Part shown: in pieces, positions 43,823 through 53,532 of the stretch | Position numbering within the stretch: position 1 is the stretch's first letter | Layout of the letters: every line of letters starts with the position of its first letter | Assembly (NCBI RefSeq): GCF_030363035.1 | Contig: NZ_JAUCMN010000003.1 | Span: 124,001 to 188,000, forward strand | Source: Curtobacterium caseinilyticum | GTDB taxonomy: Bacteria; Actinomycetota; Actinomycetes; Actinomycetales; Microbacteriaceae | Reading direction: 5' to 3' | DNA length: 64,000 bases | Program-made: the position numbers and the translations under genes | Notes under the pieces: generated by a model | Databases searched by the model: none | The model's input: the letters and a program-made list of their open reading frames with translations, nothing else | What the model was told of the DNA's origin: nothing

Positions 43823-45082
43823 TCAGTGCTCGAGCAGCTCCGGGCGGAACCCCACCTCGTGCAGGCGCTGGATGACCTCCTGCGCGTGCTCGGGGCCACG
43901 GGCCTCGATCGACAGGTCGAGGGCGACCTCGTTGATGACCAGGCCCTGCCCGTGCCGGGTGTGGAGGACCTCGACGACGTTCGCACCGGCATCCGAGATG
44001 ACCTGCGCCACCCGCGCGAGCTGCCCAGGACGGTCCGGCAGCATGATGCGGATCCCGATGTAGCGCGACGCGGCGACGAGGCCGCGGGTGATGACGCGCT
44101 CCATCATGAGCGGGTCGATGTTGCCGCCGCTCAGCAGCACCACGGTCCGGCCGGTGTCGCGCACGGCTCCGGACATGATCGCGGCGACGCCCACGGCACC
44201 CGCTGCCTCGACGACGAGCTTCGCGCGCTCGAGCAGCACGAGGAGCGCCCGGGCGGTGTCGTCGTCCGAGACCGTGACGATCTCGTCCACGTGGTCGCGG
44301 ATGATCGGGAAGTTCAGCTCACCGGGCCGGGCGACCGCGATGCCGTCCGAGATCGTCGGCTTCGTCGTGATCGTGACCGGCTGTCCCGCACGGATCGACG
44401 ACGGGTACGCGGCGGCGTTCTCGGCCTGCACGCCGACCACGCGGATCTCGCGGCCGAGCCGCTCGGCCATGCCCTTCACCGCGAGGGCGATGCCCGCGAT
44501 CACGCCGCCGCCGCCGATCGGGACGACGACCGTGTCGACGTCGGGCACCTGGTCGATGATCTCGAGTCCGAGCGTGCCCTGGCCGGCGATGACGTCCGGG
44601 TGGTCGAACGGCGGGATGAAGACCGCGCCGGTCCGCGCGGCGAAGTCCTTCGCCGCGCTCAGGGCCTCTTCCACGGAGTGTCCGCGGAGCACGACGTCGG
44701 CACCGTAGTGCCGCGTGGCCTGCAGCTTCGGCAGCGCGACGCCGACGGGGGTGAAGATGGTGGCGGGGATGCCGAGCTCGCGCGCGGCGAGGGCGACGCC
44801 CTGGGCGTGGTTGCCCGCGCTCGCGGCCACGACCCCGGCGGCACGCTGATCGGGGCTCAGCGCCGCGAGCCGGTTGTAGGCACCGCGCACCTTGTACGCG
44901 CCGGTGCGCTGCAGGTTCTCGCACTTCAGGTGCACCGGCGACCCGAGCAGCTCGGCGAGGAACTGCGAGGTCTCCATCGGGGTGACGCGCGCCACACCCG
45001 CGATGGTCTGCCGCGCGGCTTCGATGTCCGCGAGCGTCGGGAACGCGGCGGTCTGCTGCTGGGGCACGGAGGTGTCGGTCAC
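43823..45082 (-). CDS. ilvA: threonine ammonia-lyase
   Basis: The 419-residue PLP enzyme deaminates threonine to 2-oxobutanoate, the entry to isoleucine synthesis. PLP Lys64 lies in GAYKVRGAYN, the phosphate loop in PIGGGGVIAGI, and a C-terminal ACT domain (about 340-419: RPGQLARVAQVISDAGANVV) gives regulation. One ACT domain and this length fit the form with a single regulatory domain, also described as catabolic, so the pathway role is not decided. The GTG at 45082 gives VTDTSVPQQQ; the conserved region starts near residue 15. Confidence 0.94.
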   Translation of the reverse strand: MTDTSVPQQQTAAFPTLADIEAARQTIAGVARVTPMETSQFLAELLGSPVHLKCENLQRTGAYKVRGAYNRLAALSPDQRAAGVVAASAGNHAQGVALAARELGIPATIFTPVGVALPKLQATRHYGADVVLRGHSVEEALSAAKDFAARTGAVFIPPFDHPDVIAGQGTLGLEIIDQVPDVDTVVVPIGGGGVIAGIALAVKGMAERLGREIRVVGVQAENAAAYPSSIRAGQPVTITTKPTISDGIAVARPGELNFPIIRDHVDEIVTVSDDDTARALLVLLERAKLVVEAAGAVGVAAIMSGAVRDTGRTVVLLSGGNIDPLMMERVITRGLVAASRYIGIRIMLPDRPGQLARVAQVISDAGANVVEVLHTRHGQGLVINEVALDLSIEARGPEHAQEVIQRLHEVGFRPELLEH

Positions 45083-45103
45083 GGACCCATCATCGTCGCT
45101 CGG

Positions 45104-45130
45104 GGCCGTCACGGCGAACTCGTGACGGCC
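45104..45130 (-). terminator. 10-bp hairpin between AI-2E-type gene and ilvA
   Basis: GGCCGTCACG (45104-45113) pairs with CGTGACGGCC (45121-45130) around 7 bases. It follows the AI-2E-type gene stop by about 26 bases and precedes ilvA by about 20. Confidence 0.65.
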
Positions 45131-45156
45131 GACCGTGCGGCCGACTGTGCGGCCGT

Positions 45157-46395
45157 TCAGCCCGCGGTGCCCTTCTCCGCCGTGGGCTGCTCGTCGCTGC
45201 CGGGTGCGGGGACGCCCTCGGGGTGGCGCTTCCGCCAGCGACGCTGCTTCTTCGCCTCGACGCTGGCGTGGTGGTCGCGCTGCTTCGCCTCGAGCACGTG
45301 GTCGGAGTCGAGCCCCTTCCAGCGACCACTGGCGATCGTCGTCACCATCGAGTTGACCGTCGCGATGAGCGGCACCGCGAAGAACGCGCCCGCGATGCCC
45401 GCCAGGCCGGACGCCGCGGTGACGCCGAGCACGACCGCCAGGGGGTGCACCTTGACCGCGCTGCCCATGACGAGCGGCTGCAGGATGTGGCCCTCGACCT
45501 GCTGCACGACGAGGATCACGCCGAGCATGACGAGCGCGGCGACCCACCCGTTGAAGATGAGCGCGATGAACACCGCGAGGAAGCCGGTGACGATCGCTCC
45601 GACGACGGGGATGAAGGCGCCGAGGAAGACGAACACGGCGATCGGGATCACGAGCGGCAGCTGCAGGGCGGCCGCACCGATGCCGATGCCGACGGCGTCG
45701 ACGAACGCCACGAAGATCTGCACGCGGATGAAGCTCGTCAGCGTCGTCCAGCCCGCGACGCCCGCACCGTCGATGGCCGCGCGGGCCTTCTTCGGGAAGA
45801 GCCGCACGGTCCAGCGCCACACGTTCTTGCCGTCGATGAGCAGGAAGATCACGGTGAAGATGACCACGAAGAGGCCGGTCAGCAGGTGCGTGAGCGAGGA
45901 CCCGGCGCTCGCGACGCCGGACAGGATCGAGCCGGAGTTGCTCGACAGCCAGTCGGTCGCCTGGTCGAGGTAGTCGTTGAGGTCGCTCTGGCTGATCCCC
46001 AGACCCGAGCTCAGGACGAACTCGCGGATGGTGTCGTACTGCGACAGCGTCCGGTCCCGCAGCGAGGGGTAGGCAGCGGCGATCTGGTCGACGACGAGCC
46101 AGATCAGTGCGGTCACGGCGGCGAGCCCGCCGACGAGGCTCACCACGACGGCGATCCACTTCGGCACGTGGTGGCGCTGCATCCAGTTCGAGAGCGGCAC
46201 CAGCAGGGCTGCGACGACGATGCCGATGAGGAACGGGATGAGGACCTCGCTGAACAGCGTCACGAGGTAGATGACGACCGCGACCACGCCGATGACGACG
46301 AGGATGCGCCACGACCACGCCCCCGCGATGCGCATGCCCGTGGGCACGACCTCGTCGACGACGGGATCCGGATGCGTCTTCTTACCCCAGGCCAT
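45157..46395 (-). CDS. AI-2E family transporter (PerM-like permease)
   Basis: The 412-residue membrane protein has about eight helices in the PerM/YhhQ-type AI-2E family arrangement: two N-terminal pairs (VVIGVVAVVIYLVTLFSEVL, IPFLIGIVVAALLVPLSNWM), a long soluble loop, and a C-terminal cluster with the conserved PLVIPIAVFVFLGAFIPVVG and VEGHILQPLVMG. Substrates of this family vary and autoinducer export should not be assumed. The charged C-terminal tail is about 55 residues long. The ATG at 46395 opens MAWGKKTHPDP. Divergent from the YcaQ-like gene. Confidence 0.91.
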   Translation of the reverse strand: MAWGKKTHPDPVVDEVVPTGMRIAGAWSWRILVVIGVVAVVIYLVTLFSEVLIPFLIGIVVAALLVPLSNWMQRHHVPKWIAVVVSLVGGLAAVTALIWLVVDQIAAAYPSLRDRTLSQYDTIREFVLSSGLGISQSDLNDYLDQATDWLSSNSGSILSGVASAGSSLTHLLTGLFVVIFTVIFLLIDGKNVWRWTVRLFPKKARAAIDGAGVAGWTTLTSFIRVQIFVAFVDAVGIGIGAAALQLPLVIPIAVFVFLGAFIPVVGAIVTGFLAVFIALIFNGWVAALVMLGVILVVQQVEGHILQPLVMGSAVKVHPLAVVLGVTAASGLAGIAGAFFAVPLIATVNSMVTTIASGRWKGLDSDHVLEAKQRDHHASVEAKKQRRWRKRHPEGVPAPGSDEQPTAEKGTAG

Positions 46396-46497
46396 GCGGC
46401 GAGTGTACCGACGGGTACCAGGAAGCGTTCCAGATGCGGCATACGCGGTCTCGGCCGCACCCGCACCGCTGTCGGCCCTGCTCGGTAGCGTCGTCAC

Positions 46498-47826
46498 ATG
46501 GTCAGGTCCACGCTCTCCGCCGCCGAGGCCCGCCGCGTCGCCCTGGCGGCCCAGGGGTTCGGCGGAGCGCCCTCGGACGCCGTCGCGACCCGGACCCTGA
46601 CGAGCACGATCGGTCGGCTCGGCCTGCTGCAGATCGACTCGGTCAACGTGTTCGAACGGAGCCACTACCTGCCCGTGTTCGCCCGGGTCGGCGGGTACGA
46701 CCGTTCGGTCCTCGACCGCCTGACGCTGACCCGTCGTGGCCCGTACGCCGAGTACTGGGCGCACGAGGCCGCCTTCCTGCCGCGCACCGACCTGCCGCTG
46801 TTCCGCTGGCGGATGGACGCGTACCGGGAGCGCGACACCCGACCGAACCGGGTCGCGGGGATCGAGCGCACCGCCGGTGTCCGTCGCGAGCTGCGGGCCC
46901 TGCTCGCCGCCGAGGGGCCTCTCCCCGCGAGCGCCGTCGAGCACGAGGCGAACGTCCGCCGCGGGCCGTGGTGGGGTTGGAGCGACGTGAAGACGGGGCT
47001 CGAGCAGATGTTCCGCTGGGGCGAGGTCGTCAGCGCCGGCCGCGCGGGCTTCGAGCGCGTCTACGCCCTGCCCGACCAGGTGCTCCCCGCCGGCACGCTC
47101 GCGACGGCCCCGGACCGTCCGACCGCGATCACCGAACTCGTCCGGCGGGCGTCGCGGGCGCTCGGCGTCGGTACGCGCGCGGACCTCGCCGACTACTTCC
47201 GGCTGCGGTCCGACGACACCGCCGCGGCGATCGCCGTCCTGGTCGAGCAGGGTGAGCTGCAGCCGGTGCTGGTCGAGGGCTGGCGTGAGCCGGCCTGGCT
47301 CCACACGACCGCCCGGGTGCCGCGACGGGTCGGCGCGGACGCCGTGCTCAGCCCGTTCGACCCGGTCGTGTGGTTCCGCCGGCGCGCGGAGCGGATGTAC
47401 GGCTTCCACTACCGGATCGAGATCTACACGCCGGCCCCGAAGCGGGTCTACGGGTACTACGTGCTGCCGGTGCTGCAGGACGACCGGTTGACCGGGCGGG
47501 TGGACCTGAAGAGCGACCGGCAGCGCGGTGTGCTGCGCGTGCGGACGGCGTGGCAGGAGCCAGGGGAGCACCTGGACGCGGAGCGGCTGGCCGCCACGCT
47601 CCGGCGCGCGGCAGCGTGGCAGGGGCACGACGGGGTCGAGGTCACCGACCGCGGGACGGCCGCCGCTGCGCTCGCTGGTGCGCTCGGCGTCGGGCTGGTC
47701 CCGCACGAGGCCCGGGACGACGTGGACGGTGCCGACGCGAACGGCGCCGACCCGGACGGTGCCGACGCGGACGGTACCGACGTGGACGGTGCCGGCCCCG
47801 CTCCCGGGGGCGACGCGGTCGCCTGA
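46498..47826 (+). CDS. winged-helix DNA-binding protein, YcaQ/AlkX family
   Basis: The 442-residue protein belongs to the HTH_42 (DUF1006) family, whose best-known member, YcaQ of E. coli, is a glycosylase that unhooks interstrand crosslinks. Features are LGLLQIDSVNVFERSHYLPVF near the N-terminus, YAEYWAHEAAFLP, and VGADAVLSPFDPVVWFRRRAERMYGFHYRIEIYTP in shorter conserved pieces near 290-325. The last 35 residues are an acidic repeat (DGADANGADPDGADADGTD) encoded by short tandem units. A YcaQ-type repair role is likely but unproved. Confidence 0.88.
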   Translation: MVRSTLSAAEARRVALAAQGFGGAPSDAVATRTLTSTIGRLGLLQIDSVNVFERSHYLPVFARVGGYDRSVLDRLTLTRRGPYAEYWAHEAAFLPRTDLPLFRWRMDAYRERDTRPNRVAGIERTAGVRRELRALLAAEGPLPASAVEHEANVRRGPWWGWSDVKTGLEQMFRWGEVVSAGRAGFERVYALPDQVLPAGTLATAPDRPTAITELVRRASRALGVGTRADLADYFRLRSDDTAAAIAVLVEQGELQPVLVEGWREPAWLHTTARVPRRVGADAVLSPFDPVVWFRRRAERMYGFHYRIEIYTPAPKRVYGYYVLPVLQDDRLTGRVDLKSDRQRGVLRVRTAWQEPGEHLDAERLAATLRRAAAWQGHDGVEVTDRGTAAAALAGALGVGLVPHEARDDVDGADANGADPDGADADGTDVDGAGPAPGGDAVA

Positions 47827-47850
47827 CGACGGCCGGGAGGCGCGGGGCAC
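47827..47850. repeat. half copy of family 1 element
   Basis: CGGCCGGGAGGCGCGGGGCAC is the left half only; no complementary right half follows. It lies right after the YcaQ-like stop. Confidence 0.55.
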
Positions 47851-47905
47851 GGTGGTCAGAGCGCCGCCGGTCCGGCGCACGGTCACGTCGCCGGCGCGGC
47901 TCGCC

Positions 47906-48805
47906 TCAGAAGCGGCCGAGGCTGTTCCGGAGGCGCGCGACCCGGTCGGGCAGCGGCGGGTGCGTCGAGAACAGTCGGTCCATCACGCCCGGCCGCATCG
48001 GGTCGGCGATCCACAGGTGCGCCATCGACGAGTTCTGCGACCGCGTCGGTCGCCCGTACGCCTCGAGCTTCTCGAGCGCCCGCGCCAGCCCCTCCGGGTA
48101 GCGGGTCGTCATCGCACCGGTCGCGTCGGCCAGGTACTCCCGCTGGCGGGACACCGCTGCCTGCACGGCTGCGGCGGCGATCGGGGCGACCAGCACGGCG
48201 ACCAGTCCGGCGACGAGCAGGACCGGGTTGTTCCCGCCCCCGGAGTCGTTGTTCCGGCCGCGACCGCCCATGCCGCTGACGATCGAGATGCGCAGGAGCA
48301 CGTCGGCGAGGAACCCGACCGCCACCACCAGCCCGAACACCATCGTCGAGACACGGATGTCGTAGTTCCGGACGTGCCCGAGCTCGTGCGCCATCACGCC
48401 CTGCAGCTCGGTGTCGTCCATGATCGCCAGCAGTCCGGTCGTCGCCGCGACGATCGCGTGCTCGGGGTCACGGCCGGTGGCGAAGGCGTTCGGTGCCGGG
48501 TCGTCGATGACGAACACGCGCGGCATCGGCATGCCGGTGGTGATCGCCAGGTTCTCGACGGTCCGCCAGAGTCGCGGCTCCGAGTCGCGGTCGATCTCGA
48601 CGCCGCCCGCGATCGCCGTCGCCTGCCGTCCGGCCAGGAAGTACTGCAACACCGCGTACCCGAGGGCGACGAGCAGCACGACCACCCCGACCGACACGTT
48701 GCCGGCCAGGTACCCGCCGAGGAACCCCAGTGCCCCGACGATGAGCAGGAAGACCAGGACGATGACGACGGTGTTGCGCTTGTTCTGTGCGATGGCGCGG
48801 TACAC
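47906..48805 (-). CDS. htpX: zinc metalloprotease HtpX
   Basis: The 299-residue membrane protease removes misfolded membrane proteins. It has two N-terminal helices (about 12-58), the zinc motif HELGH at 140-144 followed by the third ligand Glu in REYLADATGA, and two more helices between them. STHPPLPDRVARL at the C-terminus is family-typical. The GTG at 48805 follows the lemA gene by 23 bases, so the pair forms an operon, a recurrent bacterial pairing. Confidence 0.95.
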   Translation of the reverse strand: MYRAIAQNKRNTVVIVLVFLLIVGALGFLGGYLAGNVSVGVVVLLVALGYAVLQYFLAGRQATAIAGGVEIDRDSEPRLWRTVENLAITTGMPMPRVFVIDDPAPNAFATGRDPEHAIVAATTGLLAIMDDTELQGVMAHELGHVRNYDIRVSTMVFGLVVAVGFLADVLLRISIVSGMGGRGRNNDSGGGNNPVLLVAGLVAVLVAPIAAAAVQAAVSRQREYLADATGAMTTRYPEGLARALEKLEAYGRPTRSQNSSMAHLWIADPMRPGVMDRLFSTHPPLPDRVARLRNSLGRF

Positions 48806-48828
48806 GGGTCAGCCCGACTCCGTGCGGG

Positions 48829-49410
48829 TCAGAACTGGACGCGCGGCGGTTCGGCGATCGCCGCGGGCTCGGCCGTCTCGAAGAACGTGGCCTCGGTGAA
48901 GCCCTTGCTCTTGGCGAAGGTCGAGTTGGGGAAGACGCGGATCTTCGTGTTCAGCTCGCGCACGCCCCCGTTGTAGAAGCGTCGCGCGGCCTGGATCTTG
49001 TCCTCGGTGTCGACGAGCTCCGACTGCAGCTGCAGGAAGTTCTGGCTCGACTGCAGCTGCGGGTAGCCCTCCGCGACGGCGAACACGCTCTTCAGGGCCT
49101 TCTGCATGTGTCCCTCTGCCGCCGAGGCGCTCGACGCGTCGTCCGCGCTGAGCGTCTCCGCCCTGGCGCGGGTGACCGACTCGAACACCGACTTCTCGTG
49201 GGCCGCGTAGCCCTTGACGGTGTCGACGATCGTGGGGATGAGGTCCGCGCGGCGCTTCAGCTGCACCGTGATGTCGCTCCAGGCCTCGTCCACACGGAGC
49301 TTCAGCGTGACGAGCGAGTTGTAGGTCACCCAGAGGTAGATCCCGACCACGACGAGCAGGACCACCACCACTCCGACGACGATCAGCGTCGTGACGAGTC
49401 CGGTGTCCAT
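48829..49410 (-). CDS. lemA: LemA family protein
   Basis: The 193-residue protein has one N-terminal membrane helix (about 7-29: TTLIVVGVVVVLLVVVGIYL) and the LemA helical domain with YNSLVTLKLRVDEAWSDI, QLKRRADLIPTIVDTVKGYA and RRFYNGGVRELN. The bulk would lie outside the membrane on a coiled-coil bundle. It precedes htpX in the same operon, which suggests membrane quality control. ATG 49410 is preceded by AAAGGAG at about 10 bases. Confidence 0.95.
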   Translation of the reverse strand: MDTGLVTTLIVVGVVVVLLVVVGIYLWVTYNSLVTLKLRVDEAWSDITVQLKRRADLIPTIVDTVKGYAAHEKSVFESVTRARAETLSADDASSASAAEGHMQKALKSVFAVAEGYPQLQSSQNFLQLQSELVDTEDKIQAARRFYNGGVRELNTKIRVFPNSTFAKSKGFTEATFFETAEPAAIAEPPRVQF

Positions 49411-49646
49411 CGGGGCGTACTCCTTTGCGCGTCGGGTCCGGCGCGGTGGGGGCCGCGGCCGGTGCGGGCCGCAGCGCGGCCGCCCACGATTGTACCGAGG
49501 CAGGTCGACACGGCTTGCTCGAGTCGTCGGTTCACGGGTGATTCCCGAGCAGCGCACACCCGCCGTGCGGCGGCCGCCGATCGTCGGTCGGCCATCGGAC
49601 ACATCATCCGGGTGGCGGATTGACCGCGACGGCGACATCGCGTGGG

Positions 49647-52076
49647 ATGGAGACGGTGAACACGCTCGGGGACAACGTGGACGAGGGGGCCGTCGGCGTC
49701 GACGGCCCGCAGGGTCGACCCCGGACACGCCGGCCTCCGTCCCGGCGGCTCCGATCGCGGACCGTGTGGCACCCCGCCGCACTCGTCGCCGTCCTGACCG
49801 CAGGCGCGGTCCTGCTCGGCGCACCCACCGCCTCCGCCGCGACCGGGGCCGGCGGTACCGATCGCGCCCAGCTGTCGCAGCCGTCCGCACCGCCGCCGTC
49901 CCCGCAACTCGGTGCGCTGCTGCCGCAGACCGGCACCCCCTCCCCCGCGCCGTCCGAGCGTCCTGCGGTCCGCCCGAGCATCAGCGACCCGGGTGACGTC
50001 ACGACGGCGACGGTGCGCTTCCACGGTCGTGGCACGCCCGGACACCGTGTCCGCGTCACCGGCCCGGCCGCCACCGGCACGACCGGCTGCTCGACCACGG
50101 TCACCGACGACGGCTCCTGGGCGTGCATCGCCACCGTCCGCTCCGGTCCCCAGCAGGTCTTCACGGTCGCCGACGGCACCGACCCCGCACTGGGGAGCTC
50201 GGCCGCCCCCGCGTCCGACGTCGTCGTCCCACCGACCGTCTCGACCAGCCGACCGACCTCGGGGCCCGTGTCCGGCACCGGTCTCCCCGGGGCGACGGTC
50301 TCGCTGTCCGTCGCCGGCTCGTCCGCCGACCGCACGGCGACGGTCGGCGGTGACGGCCGCTGGACCGTGTCGCTCGCCGGTGGGACCCGCGACGGTCGGC
50401 TGACGGTCTCGGCGGCCCAGACCGCGAGCACCTCGGGCGGCTACCGCTCGGACCTCCGGAGCGCGTCGTCCGCGCCCCGCACGGTCGTCCTCGACCGCAC
50501 GGCGCCGGCCGCTCCCGTGGTGACCGCTCCGAGCCGCGGCGAGCACGTGCGCACGCAGCCCGTCACCGTCCGCGGCACGGGCGAACCCGGGGCCGTCCTC
50601 ACCGTCTACGTCGACCGCGTCCCGGTGTGCCGTGCCGACGTGGGCGCCGACGGCCGGTGGACCTGCACGACGCGCGGTGCGACCGTCGTCGGCGGTACCC
50701 GGACCGTGACCGCGATGCAGCAGGACGCCGCTGGCAACTCGTCGCCGGCGTCCGCCGGGGTGCGCGTCCGCCTCAGCGGTGCGGCGGCCACGCCCACCGG
50801 CGACCCGGACGAGGGTCCGACGACCGACCCGTCGAACGGCGCGACGCCGGGTTCGACCCCGACGTCCGCCACACCGGGCCGCACGCCCACCGGCACCGCC
50901 ACCGGGCCGGGCGACGGCGACGGTGACGGTCACGGCGCGAGCGGAACCGGCACCGGCGGCACCGGCACCGGCGCGGGCACGGACTCCGGCACCGGCACCG
51001 GCACGGGCCCCACCGGCAACGGTGACGGCACCGGCGGCGGCACCGGGCCGGGGCGTGGTCCCGGCGGGGTGCCCGACTGGTCCGGGCCCGCGGGCGACTG
51101 GACGGCCGGCACGGCGTACGACCGCGGGATCCCGACGATCCAGGCCTCCTCGTCGTGGAGCACCGTCCTGGTCGCGACCGGGATCGCCGCAGGCTTCCTC
51201 GTGCTCGTCGCCGCTCCGCTCGCCCTCGTCGGCGCCGCCGTCCGGGGCCGCCTGCGCAACCCGTTCGCCGCGCTCCTCGGGCGCAACCGCTCCCGGAGCG
51301 AGCGACGCCTCGGCGACGACGTCCTGCCCACCTGGGCCGCAGCGTCGATCGGCGTCGGCATCGTCGCCGTCGCCACACTCGTCGGCGTGGGCGTCACCCT
51401 CGAGGCCCGCTACGTCCGCCTCGCCGTGGCGGTGCTCCTCGGCACCGCGGTCACGACGGCCGCCGTCGTCCTCGCGACGCGCTGGGCCGCCGGCGCCGAC
51501 CGTCACTCGGTCGGGTTCCGCGTCTCCCCGTGGCTCGTCCTCGCAGCGCTGGTCGGCTGCGCGCTGACCCGCCTCGGCGACCTCTCCCCCGCCCTCGTGG
51601 TCGGTGCCGTCCTGGTGCCCGTCGGCCGCCCGGGTGCGGACACCGCGGCCCTCCGGCTCGGGTCGACGCTCGCCAGCGGGGTGCGTACCGCGACGGCGCG
51701 CTCGGTCGCGCTCCTCGGCGTCGCCACCGTCGGGTGGGTGCTGCACTCCGTCACGCCCGGTCAGGGGTTCTGGTCGGCGCTCGTCACCGAGTTCGCCACG
51801 ACGCTGTGCGTCGGCGCGGTCGGCGCGCTCGTGGCGGTCCTGCTGCCGGTGCCCGGGTCGGCCGGAGCGGTCCTCGTCGCCGGCGCACGTGCCCGGTACG
51901 TCGCGCTGACGGTCGGAGCGGTCGCCCTCGCCGCGGTCGTCGCCGGCGGACCGGTGCCGATCGCGCCCTCGCCGACCGAGCTCGCCCTCGCCACGGGAGC
52001 CTGCGCCGTCGGCGCGGTCGCCTGCTGGGCGTGGCTCCGCGGGTCGGCCCCGGGACGCACCCCGGGCACACACTGA
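49647..52076 (+). CDS. large Ig-like surface protein with polytopic membrane C-terminus
   Basis: The protein of about 809 residues has four parts: an Arg-rich N-terminus and signal helix (about 30-66, ending PTASAA); beta-rich Ig-like repeats (about 115-385) with paired Cys and motifs like VTVRGTGEPGAVLTVYVD and GADGRWTCTT; a Gly/Thr/Pro linker (GTGTGGTGTGAGTDSGTGTG); and about nine membrane helices from 520 onward. The family is not recognised. ATG 49647 was chosen; the frame also starts at TTG 49620. Probably an exported surface sensor or wall-spanning protein. Confidence 0.8.
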   Translation: METVNTLGDNVDEGAVGVDGPQGRPRTRRPPSRRLRSRTVWHPAALVAVLTAGAVLLGAPTASAATGAGGTDRAQLSQPSAPPPSPQLGALLPQTGTPSPAPSERPAVRPSISDPGDVTTATVRFHGRGTPGHRVRVTGPAATGTTGCSTTVTDDGSWACIATVRSGPQQVFTVADGTDPALGSSAAPASDVVVPPTVSTSRPTSGPVSGTGLPGATVSLSVAGSSADRTATVGGDGRWTVSLAGGTRDGRLTVSAAQTASTSGGYRSDLRSASSAPRTVVLDRTAPAAPVVTAPSRGEHVRTQPVTVRGTGEPGAVLTVYVDRVPVCRADVGADGRWTCTTRGATVVGGTRTVTAMQQDAAGNSSPASAGVRVRLSGAAATPTGDPDEGPTTDPSNGATPGSTPTSATPGRTPTGTATGPGDGDGDGHGASGTGTGGTGTGAGTDSGTGTGTGPTGNGDGTGGGTGPGRGPGGVPDWSGPAGDWTAGTAYDRGIPTIQASSSWSTVLVATGIAAGFLVLVAAPLALVGAAVRGRLRNPFAALLGRNRSRSERRLGDDVLPTWAAASIGVGIVAVATLVGVGVTLEARYVRLAVAVLLGTAVTTAAVVLATRWAAGADRHSVGFRVSPWLVLAALVGCALTRLGDLSPALVVGAVLVPVGRPGADTAALRLGSTLASGVRTATARSVALLGVATVGWVLHSVTPGQGFWSALVTEFATTLCVGAVGALVAVLLPVPGSAGAVLVAGARARYVALTVGAVALAAVVAGGPVPIAPSPTELALATGACAVGAVACWAWLRGSAPGRTPGTH

Positions 52077-52084
52077 CGGACCAC

Positions 52085-52128
52085 CGGCCGGGAGGCGCGT
52101 GGCGGGCCCGCACCGTGCCTCCCGTCCG
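52085..52128. repeat. family 1 palindromic element
   Basis: CGGCCGGGAGGCGCGTGGCGG faces CCGCACCGTGCCTCCCGTCCG with two mismatched positions. It lies between convergent genes (Ig-like protein and ThrE-type exporter) and likely ends both transcripts. Confidence 0.8.
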
Positions 52129-52136
52129 CCTCCTGG

Positions 52137-53480
52137 TCAGTCGACGGCGCGTGCCTGGGCGGTGTGCGGCGCGTTGCGCCGGAACAGGCCCGGCAGCAGG
52201 CCGCCGATCTTCGTGCCGATGCACAGACTGACGAACGTCGCCAGCGGCGTCGCGAGCGCCACGGGGTCGAAGGTGGCGACCGCGACGAGCCCGACCGTGC
52301 CCGGCACGAGCAGCAGGAACGCGGGGAAGAACGACACCGTCGCCGGGATGGCCGGGACGAGCCGCTCGAGCAACCGCGTCGCGACGAAGAGCAGCGCCGC
52401 CGCCGCACCCGTCGCGACGACACTCCCCCACACCGGGGTCGTCCCGCTGACGACGGCGTACGCGCTCACCATGACCGCGACGGACACGAGCGTCAGCCGC
52501 CAGCCGGAGCGGAAGACCAGGCCGAGCCCGACGGCCAGGCCGACCACCGCGACCCAGGACACCCAGTAGGACGGCACGGCCTCCCACCCGCCGCGGAGCG
52601 TGCCGACGCCGGCGACCTCGCCGACGAGCGCGGCGGATGACGGGTCGACGCTGAGGCCGGTGAGCGCGCTGCCGGCGGCGATGCCCGCCGCCATGAACCC
52701 GAGCATGATGAGCCCCTGCACGAGCCGTGAGGCCCCCGTGACGATGTCGGCGGCCGTGAGCTCGAGCAACGCGTTCGTGATGAGGGCACCGGGGACGAAC
52801 ACCGCGACCGGGGCACACACCGCGAAGAGCGGGACGTGGTCGAACCCGGTGCCGGCGGCGACGAGTCCGACGACCGTCGTCGACATGAAGGCGGCGAGGA
52901 ACGGTATGATCGCCACGGCCTCGCGGAACCGACGGACCACCAGGCTCAGCACGCCGACCAGGGCGCCGACGACCAGCGCGAGGACGATCGCCCACCACGG
53001 GCAGCGGAAGACGACGGCGAGGCCGACCGAGGTCAGCGCGTTGCCGGTGATCCACGGCAGTGCGGGCGGCGGCACGGTGCCGGCACGGATCGCGCGGACA
53101 CGGGCGGGGATCTCGGCGAGGGCGATCGAGCCGCGCTCGAGGCCCAGGACGAGCCGGTTCGCCCGTGCGGCCTGGCGCGAGGAGAGCTCGACGCCCTCGG
53201 CGTTGACGATCGTCGCGGCTCCCGTGGCGATCTCGCTCACCATGACGAGCGCGGGCAGGACGCCCACGGCGAGCGTCGGGCCGACCCCGGCGGCGTCGCG
53301 GGCCTTCTCGAGCGCCGAACGGACGTCGGTGACGGAGCTGCCGGCGTCGAGGAGCAGGGCGCCGAGCGTGCCGAGCAGCATGCCGACCGGCACGGTCTCG
53401 CCGTCGACGACCTCGACGTGGGCCTCGGGGCGGTTCAGCGCGTTGCGCAGGTTCGCGAGGGCGCTTCCGAGTCCGACCAC
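52137..53480 (-). CDS. threonine/serine exporter family protein (ThrE-like)
   Basis: The 447-residue protein joins the two domains of ThrE: an N-terminal soluble part (about 25-135) with LGALLLDAGSSVTDVRSALEKA, then about ten membrane helices, with PWWAIVLALVVGALVGVLSL and LVPGTVGLVAVATFDP. ThrE of Corynebacterium exports threonine and serine by proton motive force; substrate here is inferred. ilvA, which consumes threonine, lies 7 kb away. The GTG at 53480 gives VVGLGSALANLRNAL. Confidence 0.9.
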   Translation of the reverse strand: MVGLGSALANLRNALNRPEAHVEVVDGETVPVGMLLGTLGALLLDAGSSVTDVRSALEKARDAAGVGPTLAVGVLPALVMVSEIATGAATIVNAEGVELSSRQAARANRLVLGLERGSIALAEIPARVRAIRAGTVPPPALPWITGNALTSVGLAVVFRCPWWAIVLALVVGALVGVLSLVVRRFREAVAIIPFLAAFMSTTVVGLVAAGTGFDHVPLFAVCAPVAVFVPGALITNALLELTAADIVTGASRLVQGLIMLGFMAAGIAAGSALTGLSVDPSSAALVGEVAGVGTLRGGWEAVPSYWVSWVAVVGLAVGLGLVFRSGWRLTLVSVAVMVSAYAVVSGTTPVWGSVVATGAAAALLFVATRLLERLVPAIPATVSFFPAFLLLVPGTVGLVAVATFDPVALATPLATFVSLCIGTKIGGLLPGLFRRNAPHTAQARAVD

Positions 53481-53532
53481 GAGAGTCGATGGTACGCGGC
53501 CGGCGCCCGGCCCCGGCGCCCGGCCCCGGCCC

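Noticed and set aside
45157-46395. Autoinducer-2 exporter linked to quorum sensing
   Set aside because: The family name is historical. No luxS or lsr gene is in the window and relatives transport other solutes.
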